Of a DNA stretch of 64,000 bases, positions 53,498 through 62,195 are shown one piece after another (position 1 is the stretch's first letter; every line of letters starts with the position of its first letter). The stretch covers positions 248,001 to 312,000 of the forward strand of contig NZ_FNSQ01000005.1 in NCBI RefSeq assembly GCF_900105205.1, read 5' to 3'. The translations under genes were made by a program, and so were the position numbers. Source of the DNA: Microbacterium hydrocarbonoxydans (GTDB lineage Bacteria > Actinomycetota > Actinomycetes > Actinomycetales > Microbacteriaceae). The notes under the pieces were generated by a model. That model saw only the letters and a program-made list of their open reading frames with translations. It searched no databases and had not been told where the DNA came from.

Positions 53498-53844
53498 CCG
53501 CGCTTCCTGCGTCCTCGATAGGCTCGGCCGAGCTGCAGACGAGGGACATGCTGCGCAGCATCCCGCTGGTGCCGCGAAATCTGGTCCTCGGATTCCTTAC
53601 GGCATACCGCAAGGTGATCTCTCCGATGTATGGAGATGTCTGTGCCTACTACCCCTCGTGTTCGGCTTACGCTGTAGGTGCGGTGCAACAGCACGGTGCC
53701 GTGCGGGGAACGCTGCTCTCGGCATGGCGCATCCTCCGTTGCAATCCCTGGAGCCACGGCGGCGTCGATGATGTCCGCCCGCACGAACACTTCCGCTATG
53801 ACCTGACCGCCCACGGTTTCGTCGTCCCTGCCCGAAAGGATTGA
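53494..53844 (+). CDS. yidD: Membrane protein insertion efficiency factor YidD
   Basis: A 116-aa protein with LGFLTAYRKVISPMYGDVCA, YYPSCSAYAVGAVQQHGAVR and RCNPWSHGGVDDV, the conserved YidD/DUF37 core with its Cys residues. The N-terminal 25 residues are extra to the usual family length. It works with YidC at the membrane. Confidence 0.95.
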   Translation: MTALPASSIGSAELQTRDMLRSIPLVPRNLVLGFLTAYRKVISPMYGDVCAYYPSCSAYAVGAVQQHGAVRGTLLSAWRILRCNPWSHGGVDDVRPHEHFRYDLTAHGFVVPARKD

Positions 53845-53847
53845 TCG

Positions 53848-54918
53848 GTGGGTCTTGACCTTCTGCTCGCCAGCACCACCCCGTCGCCGGAGCCCGCCGC
53901 CGGCGGCTTCGATCTGATCGGAACCATACTCTGGCCGCTCAAGTGGGTCGTCGAGCTCGTGCTCGTCGCCTGGCACTGGCTGCTCACCGCGGTGGGTCTG
54001 CCCGCGGCATCCGGTCTCACCTGGGTGCTGTCGATCGTCGGTCTCGTCATCGTCGTCCGTGCCGCTCTGATCCCGCTCTTCGTCAAGCAGATCAAGAGCC
54101 AGCGCAAGATGATGGAAATCGCTCCTGAACTGCGGAAAGTCCAGGAGAAGTATCGCGGTAAGAAGGATCAGCTCTCTCGCGAGGCGATGAGCCGCGAGAC
54201 TATGGCGCTGTACAAGAAGCACGGCACGACGCCGATGTCGAGCTGTCTTCCGCTGCTCGTGCAGATGCCGATCTTCTTCTCGCTGTTCAGTGTGCTGAGC
54301 GACGTCACCAAGCACCACAACGCCAACACCGGTGGTGTCGGGTTCCTCAATGCGGAGCTCACCGAGCAGTTCTACGACGCGAAGCTCTTCGGTGTGGCGT
54401 CGCTGCACGAGACGCTGGGCAATGCGGTGGATGCCGGCAACACGACGGCCATCATCATCCTCGTCACTCTCGTCGTGCTCATGATCGGCTCGCAGTTCTT
54501 CACACAGCTGCAGATCATCTCGAAGAACCTGTCGCCTGAGGCCAAGACTGGCCAGGCGTACCAGATGCAGAAGATCATGCTCTACGTGCTGCCGCTCGGC
54601 TTCATCTTCTCCGGCATCTTCTTCCCGCTCGGCGTCGTCGTGTACTGGTTCATCTCGAACCTGTGGACCATGGGTCAGCAGTTCCTGGTCATCCGCGAGA
54701 TGCCGACGCCGGGGTCCGAGGCCGCCAAGGCTCGCGAGGAGCGACTCGCTCGCAAGGGCAAAGCGATCGATTCGTCCGGCAAGGTCGTACCGATGGCAGC
54801 GTACGAAGCCGAGCAGCAGCGTCTGCTCGAGGAGGCAGAGCGTGCCAAGGCTCAGGCGCCGAAGCGTCAGCAGCCCGTAGGCAAGAAGCGTTCGAAGAAG
54901 AAGGGGAGCGGTTCGTGA
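53848..54918 (+). CDS. yidC: Membrane protein insertase YidC
   Basis: A 356-aa YidC/Oxa1/Alb3 insertase: helices at VVELVLVAWHWLLTAVGLPA, VLSIVGLVIVVRAALIPLFV, and TPMSSCLPLLVQMPIFFSLF, and C-terminal helices before a basic tail (KRQQPVGKKRSKKKGSGS) that contacts ribosomes. The hydrophilic-groove Arg lies in VVRAALIPLF. GTG start after GAAAGGA. Confidence 0.96.
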   Translation: MGLDLLLASTTPSPEPAAGGFDLIGTILWPLKWVVELVLVAWHWLLTAVGLPAASGLTWVLSIVGLVIVVRAALIPLFVKQIKSQRKMMEIAPELRKVQEKYRGKKDQLSREAMSRETMALYKKHGTTPMSSCLPLLVQMPIFFSLFSVLSDVTKHHNANTGGVGFLNAELTEQFYDAKLFGVASLHETLGNAVDAGNTTAIIILVTLVVLMIGSQFFTQLQIISKNLSPEAKTGQAYQMQKIMLYVLPLGFIFSGIFFPLGVVVYWFISNLWTMGQQFLVIREMPTPGSEAAKAREERLARKGKAIDSSGKVVPMAAYEAEQQRLLEEAERAKAQAPKRQQPVGKKRSKKKGSGS

Positions 54919-55406
54919 CCGACAACGTGACCGAGACCGTGGAGCCCACGGTCGCCGAGCTGGAGAACGAGGGCGACGTCGCCGCGGACTACCTCGAGGA
55001 ACTGCTCGACATCGCGGATATCGATGGCGATCTCACTCTCGACGTGCGCCAGGGGCGTGCCTATGTGTCGGTCGAGGCAGAGGGTGACGCGCTCGCGCTG
55101 CTCTCCGCGCCTGACACGGTGCAGGCGCTGCAGGAGCTGACGCGCCTCGCGGTGCAGAGCAAGACCGGCTCGTTCTCGCGGCTCATCCTGGATGTCGGTG
55201 GATCGCGCGATGCGCGTCGTCGCGAGCTCGAGACCCTGGTGAACGCGGCAGCGGCCAAGCTCGATGAAGGAGCTTCGCAGGCTTCACTGCCCGCCATGTC
55301 GAGCTATGAGCGGAAGCTCGTCCACGACATCGCCGCCGATCAGGGGCTCGTCTCAGAGTCATACGGCGAGGGTGCCGACCGCCACACGGTTCTCCGTCGC
55401 CGGTGA
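54915..55406 (+). CDS. khpB: KH/R3H RNA-binding protein (Jag/KhpB)
   Basis: A 163-aa protein: acidic N-terminus, a KH-type domain (DLTLDVRQGRAYVSVEAEGD, VQALQELTRLAVQSKTG) and an R3H domain (MSSYERKLVHDIAADQGLVS, ESYGEGADRHTVL). It binds RNA and influences cell-division and envelope genes in other Gram-positives. GTG start overlaps the yidC stop. Confidence 0.94.
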   Translation: MTDNVTETVEPTVAELENEGDVAADYLEELLDIADIDGDLTLDVRQGRAYVSVEAEGDALALLSAPDTVQALQELTRLAVQSKTGSFSRLILDVGGSRDARRRELETLVNAAAAKLDEGASQASLPAMSSYERKLVHDIAADQGLVSESYGEGADRHTVLRRR

Positions 55407-55407
55407 C

Positions 55408-55421
55408 GTTTCACGTGGAAC
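55408..55421. promoter_or_regulatory. parS site 1 (one mismatch)
   Basis: GTTTCACGTGGAAC, in the 34-bp gap between khpB and rsmG. Confidence 0.9.
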
Positions 55422-55440
55422 ATCGCTCGAAGGATGCGTC

Positions 55441-56064
55441 GTGAGCGAGCTTGAAGCCGAGCCCTCTGCGGCTGTCGATCTCTTCGGGGATCGCGTGGAA
55501 CTGGCCCGCCAGTTCACGGCCGCGCTCGCGGAGCACGGCGAGGAGCGGGGGCTGATCGGGCCCCTGGAGCTGCCCCGTCTGTGGACCCGTCACGTGCTCA
55601 ACAGCGCGATCGCAGCGCCGCTGTTCCATGGGTCGGTGGCAGACATCGGCTCGGGGGCGGGTCTGCCGGGTATCGTCCTTGCGATCGCCCGCCCTGACGT
55701 CCGTTGGACTCTCATCGAGCCGATGGAGCGCCGCACGACCTGGCTGACGGAGCAGGTCGATGCACTGGGCCTGGACAACGTAGAGGTACTGCGGTCGCGA
55801 GCGGAGGACGTTCCTGCGTCCTCACGTTTCGATGTCGTCACCGCCCGGGCGGTCAGTGCACTCAAGACGCTGATTCCGCTGACAGCGCCGCTGGTTCGGG
55901 ACGGTGGAGAGCTCACCCTCTTGAAAGGGATGAATGCGGCGAACGAGATCGACGCCGCTCAGAAGCAGATCAAGAAGTTCCGCCTCTCGGACGTGCGGGT
56001 CGAGGTTCTCGGTGAGGGCGTGCTGCCCGAGATCACTCGCGTCGTCCGGGCTGTCGTCCGCTAG
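55441..56064 (+). CDS. rsmG: 16S rRNA (guanine-N7)-methyltransferase RsmG
   Basis: A 207-aa SAM-dependent methyltransferase. Motif I is VADIGSGAGLPGIVLAIARP, followed by WTLIEPMERRTTWL and VVTARAVSALKTLIPLTAPL and GGELTLLKG. It methylates G527 of 16S rRNA; loss gives low-level streptomycin resistance in other bacteria. GTG start at 55441. Confidence 0.95.
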   Translation: MSELEAEPSAAVDLFGDRVELARQFTAALAEHGEERGLIGPLELPRLWTRHVLNSAIAAPLFHGSVADIGSGAGLPGIVLAIARPDVRWTLIEPMERRTTWLTEQVDALGLDNVEVLRSRAEDVPASSRFDVVTARAVSALKTLIPLTAPLVRDGGELTLLKGMNAANEIDAAQKQIKKFRLSDVRVEVLGEGVLPEITRVVRAVVR

Positions 56065-56257
56065 ATCCCTCCGCCTTCTACCTGGCGGTCGTCCTCAGTG
56101 GGCGTGGAGCCAACGGCCTCAGACGGTCGTGACGAGAGCCGGTAGTTGAGCTGGATGCATGGGTCGACGTTCTGTCCAAGGATCGCACCCGGGATTGCGA
56201 TGCGAACGTGCGGACGCGTGTACAGAGTATGTGCGCTACTGTCTGCGCTGAGCAGGC

Positions 56258-56271
56258 GTTTCACGTGAAAC
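56258..56271. promoter_or_regulatory. parS site 2 (perfect)
   Basis: GTTTCACGTGAAAC, flanked by GC and GC, about 190 bp after rsmG. Confidence 0.95.
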
Positions 56272-56858
56272 GCTGCCCTGGGATGCGCGTCTCTGGCGGC
56301 CCTCAGCTTATGGATGCCAGACGTGTGAAGAGAACGAGGCGTTCGGTATCGCGAGCTGTGGAGGGAGAGCTTTATGAAGCTACGGGAATCTCGAGGGTCG
56401 ATCGCCTAGGTCCGGGACACCTGAGTGTCTCGCTGCTGGAGGCTGATGACCGCCGATCTCACCGTTCCAATGCACCGGTGTGCCCTTGCGGAGTATGAGT
56501 GGAGAGGATCGAGCCCGCGGAGTTGCGAGTGACTAGTGACAGGTTGAAGACCAGGAGTGGCAGGAAAGGCTGAGCCAGGCGTTGGCGTCCGGCCGATCCT
56601 GCAGATCGAGCCGCCCGCTGGGGGCGGCGATCCGCGCCGGGGGAGGGGTGTACTCGTTCATCGGTCCGGAGGGCTCACCGACTCACGCGGACGATGCGCG
56701 ACCCGGTGCGAGATCAGGGGAAGAGACGCAGATGGACCGCGTGTACGGCGACCCGTCGGTGACCGGTGCGAGTTCGTATCGAGTGGGTGGGATGCCAGAG
56801 GTACCGCCGCCGCTAGGGAAGGGTCCCGGATGACGACGCCCCGTGCGGACAAGCAGAT

Positions 56859-56872
56859 GTTTCACGTGAAAC
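56859..56872. promoter_or_regulatory. parS site 3 (perfect)
   Basis: GTTTCACGTGAAAC with T on its left, so 15 of the 16 consensus bases match. Confidence 0.95.
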
Positions 56873-57002
56873 GGTCGGGCTCTGCGGTACGGATGACCAG
56901 TTCATGGGTACCCGACCCCCTGGTGCCGTAACTCAGAGGTGCGCCGAACATGGTGCGGCGACGGTCGAACTCCTGTTCGGTGCGCGTTCTGCGCGTTCGA
57001 GT

Positions 57003-57016
57003 GTTCCACGTGAAAC
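57003..57016. promoter_or_regulatory. parS site 4 (one mismatch)
   Basis: GTTCCACGTGAAAC within TGTTCCACGTGAAACA; only 131 bp after site 3. Confidence 0.9.
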
Positions 57017-57049
57017 ACATGGCACACCCAGCAGTGCTCCGGCTCCGAC

Positions 57050-57400
57050 TTGAGCCCAAACTCTTGCCCTGCTCTTGCGTCGGACTCGGGCCCTAGTCGC
57101 GCGTCGGACGGTTGTCGTGCGTTGGACTCGCGCTCTCGCTCTCGCTCTCGCCCTGACCATTCTCGGGCCTGGGCCGGACCTTGGCTCCGGGTGTCGCCCG
57201 GACTTTCGCTTCGGGGCTGGCCCAGGTTCTGAATCCGGATATTGACCGGACTCTGGCTTCGCCCTGGCTGGGATTCTCGGTATGGCCCGGAGCTGGGTCT
57301 GGATCGGGCGGCGTCGAGCTCTGGAGTCGACTCTGGCTCCCGAATCGGTCTAGGTTCCGGGTGGCATTGGGCTCGGATACTGAGGAATGCTGCCGACTGC
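57050..57400. repeat. Degenerate short-period repeat
   Basis: Units of roughly 24-26 bp related to CCGGACTCTGGCTTCG recur with many changes (e.g. CCGGACCTTGGCTCCGG, CCGGACTTTCGCTTCGG, CCGGACTCTGGCTTCGC), preceded by a CTCTCG run at 57131-57150. It is biased in strand composition (C/T-rich on the plus strand). Confidence 0.5.
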
Positions 57401-57661
57401 TCAGTGCTGGCCATCAAGACAATAGGGCCGGGCATCGCGACAATTGGCATTTTCGCCCCGCGGGTTGAGCCAGAGCGGGGTCTCATCCAGTGTGCGCTCG
57501 ACGGTCCCGGGTGCCGCGACGTGTTAGGTACAGTGATGCGCTGCCAACGCTGCCCGTGAGGATCCGCGGCGAGAGCTCTAAACTGCCGCCTTGCTGCGCC
57601 CTGTCTTCCGCCGCCTCGACTCTTGCTCCCCCCACATAGCGGTGCATTCCTGTAACGACCC

Positions 57662-57675
57662 GTTTCACGTGAAAC
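57662..57675. promoter_or_regulatory. parS site 5 (perfect)
   Basis: GTTTCACGTGAAAC followed by A. Confidence 0.95.
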
Positions 57676-57936
57676 ACGATGCATCTGGGTCCTTCCGTGG
57701 ATCCCAGAGTCGGATCCACGCTGATGAGCTGCCGTTCCACCTACAAGGGCACCGCGGTTGGGATCCAAGCACACGTCGCGAACTATTCGTCAGTGCGTCG
57801 TTGGCTGGCGATAGTCGTATTGCTCCTCCGATGATCGTGTCTGGGGGAGCGGGCCGATGATGCCTCGGTTGTGCAGGCGAAGGTGAATGCGGGTCCGGGC
57901 GAAGACGATTGCCCGAACCCCGCACCACAGGGTTGG

Positions 57937-57950
57937 GTTTCACGTGAAAC
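57937..57950. promoter_or_regulatory. parS site 6 (perfect)
   Basis: GTTTCACGTGAAAC followed by A, 126 bp upstream of the P-loop gene. Confidence 0.95.
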
Positions 57951-58063
57951 AGCGGCGATGGCGCCGCATGAGTCTGGTTCCTCTCGCCCCGCCCACCGCA
58001 AAGGCACAGGGAACAGGGCTGGGCGCTGCACATCGGCGGTCGGAGCGGCCAGTCGTGGCCGTC

Positions 58064-58069
58064 TACGGT
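58064..58069 (+). promoter_or_regulatory. -10 hexamer of the P-loop gene
   Basis: TACGGT, then GGGGGA, then the ATG at 58076. Confidence 0.4.
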
Positions 58070-58075
58070 GGGGGA

Positions 58076-58552
58076 ATGACTCGAATCCTCATCACGGGCA
58101 TGTCGGGCGTGGGAAAGTCCACGCTGCTTACGACACTGAACGAGCGCGGGCACCTCACGATCGACACCGACTACGGAAACTGGAAGACCGCTGCGGGCTT
58201 GTGGGATCACAATCTGATGACCGCCGCGCTCAGTTCCCACACCGAGGTGATCGTTGCCGGAACCGTCGAGAACCAGGGTGATTTCTACGATCAGTTCGAC
58301 CACATCGTCCTTCTCTCAGCCCCGCTTCCGGTGATCCTTCAGCGGGTCATGCACCGCACCGCGAACCCATATGGCAAGACAACCGCGCAGCGTGCGGAGA
58401 TCGAGGAGAACTTGAAGTCCGTCGAGCCGCTTCTGCGCCGTGGGGCGACGATGGAGTTCGATGCCAGTCGATCGACGGCGGACATCGCGCGAACCATCGA
58501 GGCTCTGTTGGCCACGTCGGCCGTTTCACGTGGAACAACGAGCAACGAATAG
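58076..58552 (+). CDS. Small P-loop NTPase/kinase-like protein
   Basis: A 158-aa protein of the AAA/shikimate-kinase-like fold: MTRILITGMSGVGKSTLLTT with Walker A at 8-16, then HLTIDTDYGNWK, VIVAGTVENQGDFY, FDHIVLLSAPLPVILQRVMH then RTANPYGK with Arg residues as in a lid. It is probably a small-molecule kinase or ATPase; substrate unknown. The last codons (AVSRGT) are written by parS site 7. It lies alone within the parS cluster. Confidence 0.8.
   Translation: MTRILITGMSGVGKSTLLTTLNERGHLTIDTDYGNWKTAAGLWDHNLMTAALSSHTEVIVAGTVENQGDFYDQFDHIVLLSAPLPVILQRVMHRTANPYGKTTAQRAEIEENLKSVEPLLRRGATMEFDASRSTADIARTIEALLATSAVSRGTTSNE
58523..58536. promoter_or_regulatory. parS site 7 (one mismatch), inside the P-loop gene
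   Basis: GTTTCACGTGGAAC, read in frame as V-S-R-G-T near the C-terminus of the P-loop protein. Confidence 0.9.
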
Positions 58553-58780
58553 TCACGCTCACCGCGTCGCGCGCACGACCGGGAGCACCTCTCCCAGTCG
58601 GAGAGCGTCGAGACGGGCATACGACTGTATGGTCTGGCGCAGCGGGGTACGTGGCGGGAGTCTCAAGGAGCGCACCGCGTACCTGCGCTACCGGGTGCTG
58701 CTGAGCCTGACGAGCGACCAGACCTCGTAAGCAACGTCCGCGATAGCGATTAGAGTGGAACTCGGCCCCGAAAGGAGTGG

Positions 58781-59707
58781 ATGTTTCACGTGAAACAGCC
58801 CGAAAAGGCATCACCGAAGGATTCATTCGGGATGGATACGCCGCTCGCGCGGGAACTTGCCGACCTCTCCGCTCGACGCCGCACGCTGGACACGGTCCGG
58901 ATCGACTTCACGGGTGATACCCGCGTCCTGACGGTCTCCAACCAGAAAGGCGGCGTCGGCAAGACGACCAGCGCCGTCAACATCGCTGCCGCTCTGGCCG
59001 ATCTCGGTGCGACCGTCCTCGTCATCGACCTCGACCCCCAGGGCAATGCATCGACGGCATTGGGCGTTCCCCACAACGCGGACACCCCCAGCGTCTACGA
59101 CGTGCTCATCGAGGAGTTCCCGCTGGCGGAGATCGTGCAGCAGAGCCCCGAGAACGAGCGCCTCCTCTGCGCCCCCAGCACGATCCATCTCGCCGGTGCC
59201 GAGATCGAGCTCGTCGCGCAGGTGGCGAGGGAGCACCGGTTGCGCCGCGCCGTACACGACTACCTTGCCGAGCATCCGGTGGACTTCGTCATCATCGACT
59301 GCCCGCCGTCCCTGGGACTCCTCACGATCAACGCCTTCACTGCGGCCGACGAGGTGTTCATCCCGATCCAGTGCGAGTATTACGCCCTTGAGGGCCTCAG
59401 CCAGCTGCTCGGCAGCATCCAGATGATCCAGAAGCACCTGAATCCGGGGCTCCATCTCTCGACGATCCTGTTGACGATGTTCGACGGACGCACGCGCTTG
59501 GCGCAGCAGGTCGCTGACGAGGTCCGCACGCACTTCCCGGAACAGGTGTTGAACACCGTCATCCCGCGTTCGGTGCGGGTGTCGGAGGCGCCGAGTTTCG
59601 GCCAGACCGTGATCGCCTACGATGGGCAATCCGCCGGCGCCGTCGCCTATCGTGAGGCAGCTGTCGAGATCGCGTCGCGCACAGCGACGCAGAGCAAGGA
59701 GAAATGA
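58781..59707 (+). CDS. parA: Chromosome partitioning ATPase ParA (Soj)
   Basis: A 308-aa ParA/MinD ATPase. The deviant Walker A is SNQKGGVGKTTSAVNIAAAL with both signature Lys, followed by VLVIDLDPQGNASTALGV and VIIDCPPSLGLLTINAFTAA. It forms gradients on the nucleoid and moves ParB-parS complexes. The start ATG 58781 follows AAAGGAG. Its first codons, M-F-H-V-K-Q, are written by parS site 8. Confidence 0.96.
   Translation: MFHVKQPEKASPKDSFGMDTPLARELADLSARRRTLDTVRIDFTGDTRVLTVSNQKGGVGKTTSAVNIAAALADLGATVLVIDLDPQGNASTALGVPHNADTPSVYDVLIEEFPLAEIVQQSPENERLLCAPSTIHLAGAEIELVAQVAREHRLRRAVHDYLAEHPVDFVIIDCPPSLGLLTINAFTAADEVFIPIQCEYYALEGLSQLLGSIQMIQKHLNPGLHLSTILLTMFDGRTRLAQQVADEVRTHFPEQVLNTVIPRSVRVSEAPSFGQTVIAYDGQSAGAVAYREAAVEIASRTATQSKEK
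58783..58796. promoter_or_regulatory. parS site 8 (perfect), inside the parA start
   Basis: GTTTCACGTGAAAC embedded in T-site-A, i.e. the full 16-bp consensus, overlapping parA codons 1-6. ParB binding here could also affect parA expression. Confidence 0.97.
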
Positions 59708-60675
59708 TGGCGAAGCGCACTGGACTGGGTCGAGGCATCGGTGCACTCATCCCCACGGCCGATCAGAGCGAGCGTCCCGTGGACGTGTTCTTCCCGGGCG
59801 CGAACCTGCGTCCGACCACGGAGCAGACGAGCGATCAGCCGGCCCCGGCCGAGGAGCTCGAGGTCATCCCCGGAATCCATCTGATCCACATCGATCCTCA
59901 GAAGATCGTCCCGAACCCGCGTCAGCCGCGTACCCACTTCAACCCGGAGGACCTTGCCGAGCTCGTGCACAGCGTCCGAGAGTTCGGCGTCCTGCAGCCG
60001 GTCGTCGTGCGTCGTAACAGCGACGGCGAGTACGAGCTCATCATGGGGGAGAGGCGCACGCGAGCCGCCAGGGAGGCCGGTCTGCCCGCGATCCCTGCGG
60101 TGGTTCGTGAGACGGCCGACGAGGATCTGCTCCGTGACGCTCTCCTCGAGAACCTGCACCGTTCGGAGCTCAATCCTCTGGAGGAGGCGTCCGCCTACCA
60201 GCAGCTGCTCGAGGACTTCGGCATCACTCAGGAGGAGCTCGCGACGCGGATCGGACGATCGCGTCCGCAGATCAGCAACACGATCCGCCTGCTCAAACTG
60301 CCGGTTCCGGTGCAGCAGCGAGTCGCGGCCGGAGTGCTGACGGCAGGGCATGCGCGAGCGATCCTGAGCTTGGACACCCCCGAGGCCATGCAGCGCCTGG
60401 CCGACAAGGTCGTGAACGAAGACCTGTCGGTCCGCGCGACCGAGGTCGCGGCCAAGACCGAGCCCGCCGCTCCGGGACGCACCGCGAAGCCGACGCCGGG
60501 TGCACGTCGGGCATATCTCGACGAGGTGGCGGGCAACCTCGGTGATCGCCTGAACACGCGGGTCAAGGTGTCACTCGGTGCGCGTAAAGGCCAGGTCATC
60601 ATTGATTTCGCATCCATCCAGGATCTCAATCGCATTCTCGAGGAACTGGGCGAATCGGGCTACGGCTCGGCGTGA
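59704..60675 (+). CDS. parB: Chromosome partitioning protein ParB (Spo0J)
   Basis: A 323-aa CTPase/DNA-binding protein. The N-terminal nuclease-like domain has VPNPRQPRTHFNPEDLAELV, VLQPVVVRRN and GERRTRAARE; the HTH region is FGITQEELATRIGRSRPQIS then NTIRLLKLPVPVQQRV; a dimerisation domain closes it. It loads at parS and spreads. Two adjacent ATGs at 59704/59707 overlap the parA stop; AAGGAG precedes. Confidence 0.96.
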   Translation: MMAKRTGLGRGIGALIPTADQSERPVDVFFPGANLRPTTEQTSDQPAPAEELEVIPGIHLIHIDPQKIVPNPRQPRTHFNPEDLAELVHSVREFGVLQPVVVRRNSDGEYELIMGERRTRAAREAGLPAIPAVVRETADEDLLRDALLENLHRSELNPLEEASAYQQLLEDFGITQEELATRIGRSRPQISNTIRLLKLPVPVQQRVAAGVLTAGHARAILSLDTPEAMQRLADKVVNEDLSVRATEVAAKTEPAAPGRTAKPTPGARRAYLDEVAGNLGDRLNTRVKVSLGARKGQVIIDFASIQDLNRILEELGESGYGSA

Positions 60676-60737
60676 TTCCGCCTCGTCGGGTCTGAGCGGA
60701 CGTAGACTCGCCGCATCGCCACGATGAAGGGGAGACC

Positions 60738-62186
60738 ATGTCCGCAGCGCCGAGTCCATCCGGTTTCCAGCGAAAAGTCATCGCGGTCAGTATCGCCGCA
60801 GCACTAGGTGGCTTCCTCTTCGGCTTCGACACGGCGGTGATCAACGGGGCGGTCGACGCCCTCGCCGGTGACGTCTCCGGATTCGACCTCGGCGTCGGAC
60901 TCAAGGGCTTCGCTGTCTCGTCCGCCCTGATCGGCTGTGCGATCGGTGCCTGGTTCGCCGGCCCGATCGCGAACAAGCGCGGCCGCATCCCGGTGATGGT
61001 GGTGGCCGCGGCGATGTTCTTCATCTCCGCCATCGGGTCGGGCCTCGCCTTCAGCGTCGTGGATCTGATCATCTGGCGCGTCATCGGCGGACTGGGAGTC
61101 GGAGCCGCATCCGTCATCGCACCCGCCTACATCGCCGAGGTCTCGCCGGCGAAGATCCGAGGAAGACTCGGTTCCCTGCAGCAGCTCGCCATCGTCACAG
61201 GCATCTTCGCGGCACTGCTTTCAGACGCCCTCCTCGCCAACATCGCCGGAGCTGCCGACCAGCCGTTGTGGGGACTCACGGCCTGGCGGTGGATGTTCAT
61301 CGTCGAGGCGATCCCCGCACTGGTATACGGCATCATGTCCCTGCGGCTGCCTGAATCTCCGCGCTATCTGGTGCGCCAGGGAGACATCGAACGTGCCTCG
61401 GAGGTCCTCCAGACCGTCACGGGCACCGTCGATGTGGACGCCAAGATCAAGGAGATCACCAGCACGATCGACACCGAGCGCAAAGAGTCGCTGCGCGACT
61501 TGCGGGGCAGTCGGCTCGGGCTGAAGCCGATCGTCTGGGTCGGCATCCTGCTGTCGGTCTTCCAGCAGTTCGTCGGGATCAACGTCATCTTCTACTACTC
61601 GACGACGCTGTGGCAGTCCGTCGGCTTCGATGAGTCCAGCGCCCTACTGACGTCGGTGATCACCTCGGTGACCAACATCGTCGTCACGATCATCGCGATC
61701 CTGCTCGTCGACAAGGTCGGGCGACGCATCATGCTGCTCGTCGGCTCGGTCGGCATGACCGTGACGCTCGGCCTCATGGCAGTGGCGTTCTCGTTCGGGA
61801 CACTCAATGCCGAGGGGACCGCCACACTGCCCGACCCGTGGGCCACCGTGGCGCTGATCTGCGCGAACGGATTCGTGGTCTTCTTCGGCGCCACGTGGGG
61901 CCCGCTCGTGTGGGTGCTGCTGGGCGAGATCTTCCCGAACTCCATCCGTGCCGGCGCACTCGCCGTCGCCGCGGCAGCGCAGTGGGTCGCGAACTTCTTC
62001 ATCTCGACGACCTTCCCGATCTTCGCCGACATCGGCCTCACATTCGCCTACGGCTTCTACGCGTTCTTCGCCCTCGTGTCGTTCTTCTTCGTGTACTTCA
62101 AGGTGCCGGAGACGAAGGGCAGGGAGCTGGAGGAGATGACGGACGAGCTGAAGGTGGAGCGCCGAGGTACCCGCAAGGCGACGTAG
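60738..62186 (+). CDS. MFS sugar porter
   Basis: A 482-aa, 12-helix sugar/H+ symporter. Family motifs: GGFLFGFDTAVINGAVD in helix 1, PRYLVRQGDIERA after PES, QQFVGINVIFYYSTTLW in helix 7, DKVGRRIMLL, and PETKGRELEE at the end. The Gln-Gln and Asn of helix 7 bind sugar in XylE/GLUT-type proteins; a monosaccharide substrate is inferred. AAGGGGAGA precedes the ATG; TAGACT at 60703-60708 is a likely -10. Confidence 0.93.
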   Translation: MSAAPSPSGFQRKVIAVSIAAALGGFLFGFDTAVINGAVDALAGDVSGFDLGVGLKGFAVSSALIGCAIGAWFAGPIANKRGRIPVMVVAAAMFFISAIGSGLAFSVVDLIIWRVIGGLGVGAASVIAPAYIAEVSPAKIRGRLGSLQQLAIVTGIFAALLSDALLANIAGAADQPLWGLTAWRWMFIVEAIPALVYGIMSLRLPESPRYLVRQGDIERASEVLQTVTGTVDVDAKIKEITSTIDTERKESLRDLRGSRLGLKPIVWVGILLSVFQQFVGINVIFYYSTTLWQSVGFDESSALLTSVITSVTNIVVTIIAILLVDKVGRRIMLLVGSVGMTVTLGLMAVAFSFGTLNAEGTATLPDPWATVALICANGFVVFFGATWGPLVWVLLGEIFPNSIRAGALAVAAAAQWVANFFISTTFPIFADIGLTFAYGFYAFFALVSFFFVYFKVPETKGRELEEMTDELKVERRGTRKAT

Positions 62187-62189
62187 GCT
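62184..62189 (+). promoter_or_regulatory. -10 hexamer of the 111-aa gene
   Basis: TAGGCT, overlapping the transporter stop, then GGAAGC and the ATG at 62196. Confidence 0.45.
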
Positions 62190-62195
62190 GGAAGC

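Larger units (their letters stand above)
56065..58075. other. 2-kb parS-rich region without recognisable genes
   Basis: Between rsmG and the P-loop gene no open frame shows protein-like features, domains or ribosome-binding sites. The segment holds five parS sites (56258, 56859, 57003, 57662, 57937) and a degenerate low-complexity stretch at 57050-57400. It is the core of the chromosomal centromere-like region. Confidence 0.75.

Noticed and set aside
56902..57774. A 290-codon minus-strand frame in the parS region
   Set aside because: Its product is low-complexity (Ser/Arg/Pro/Gln), it reads through parS sites and a degenerate DNA repeat, and it has no ribosome-binding site.
58559..58675. A 38-codon minus-strand frame between the P-loop gene and parA, ending in ARLDALRLGEVLPVVRATR
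   Set aside because: The C-terminal residues look protein-like, but there is no convincing start or ribosome-binding site, and no family is recognised; left out as unproven, possibly a gene remnant.
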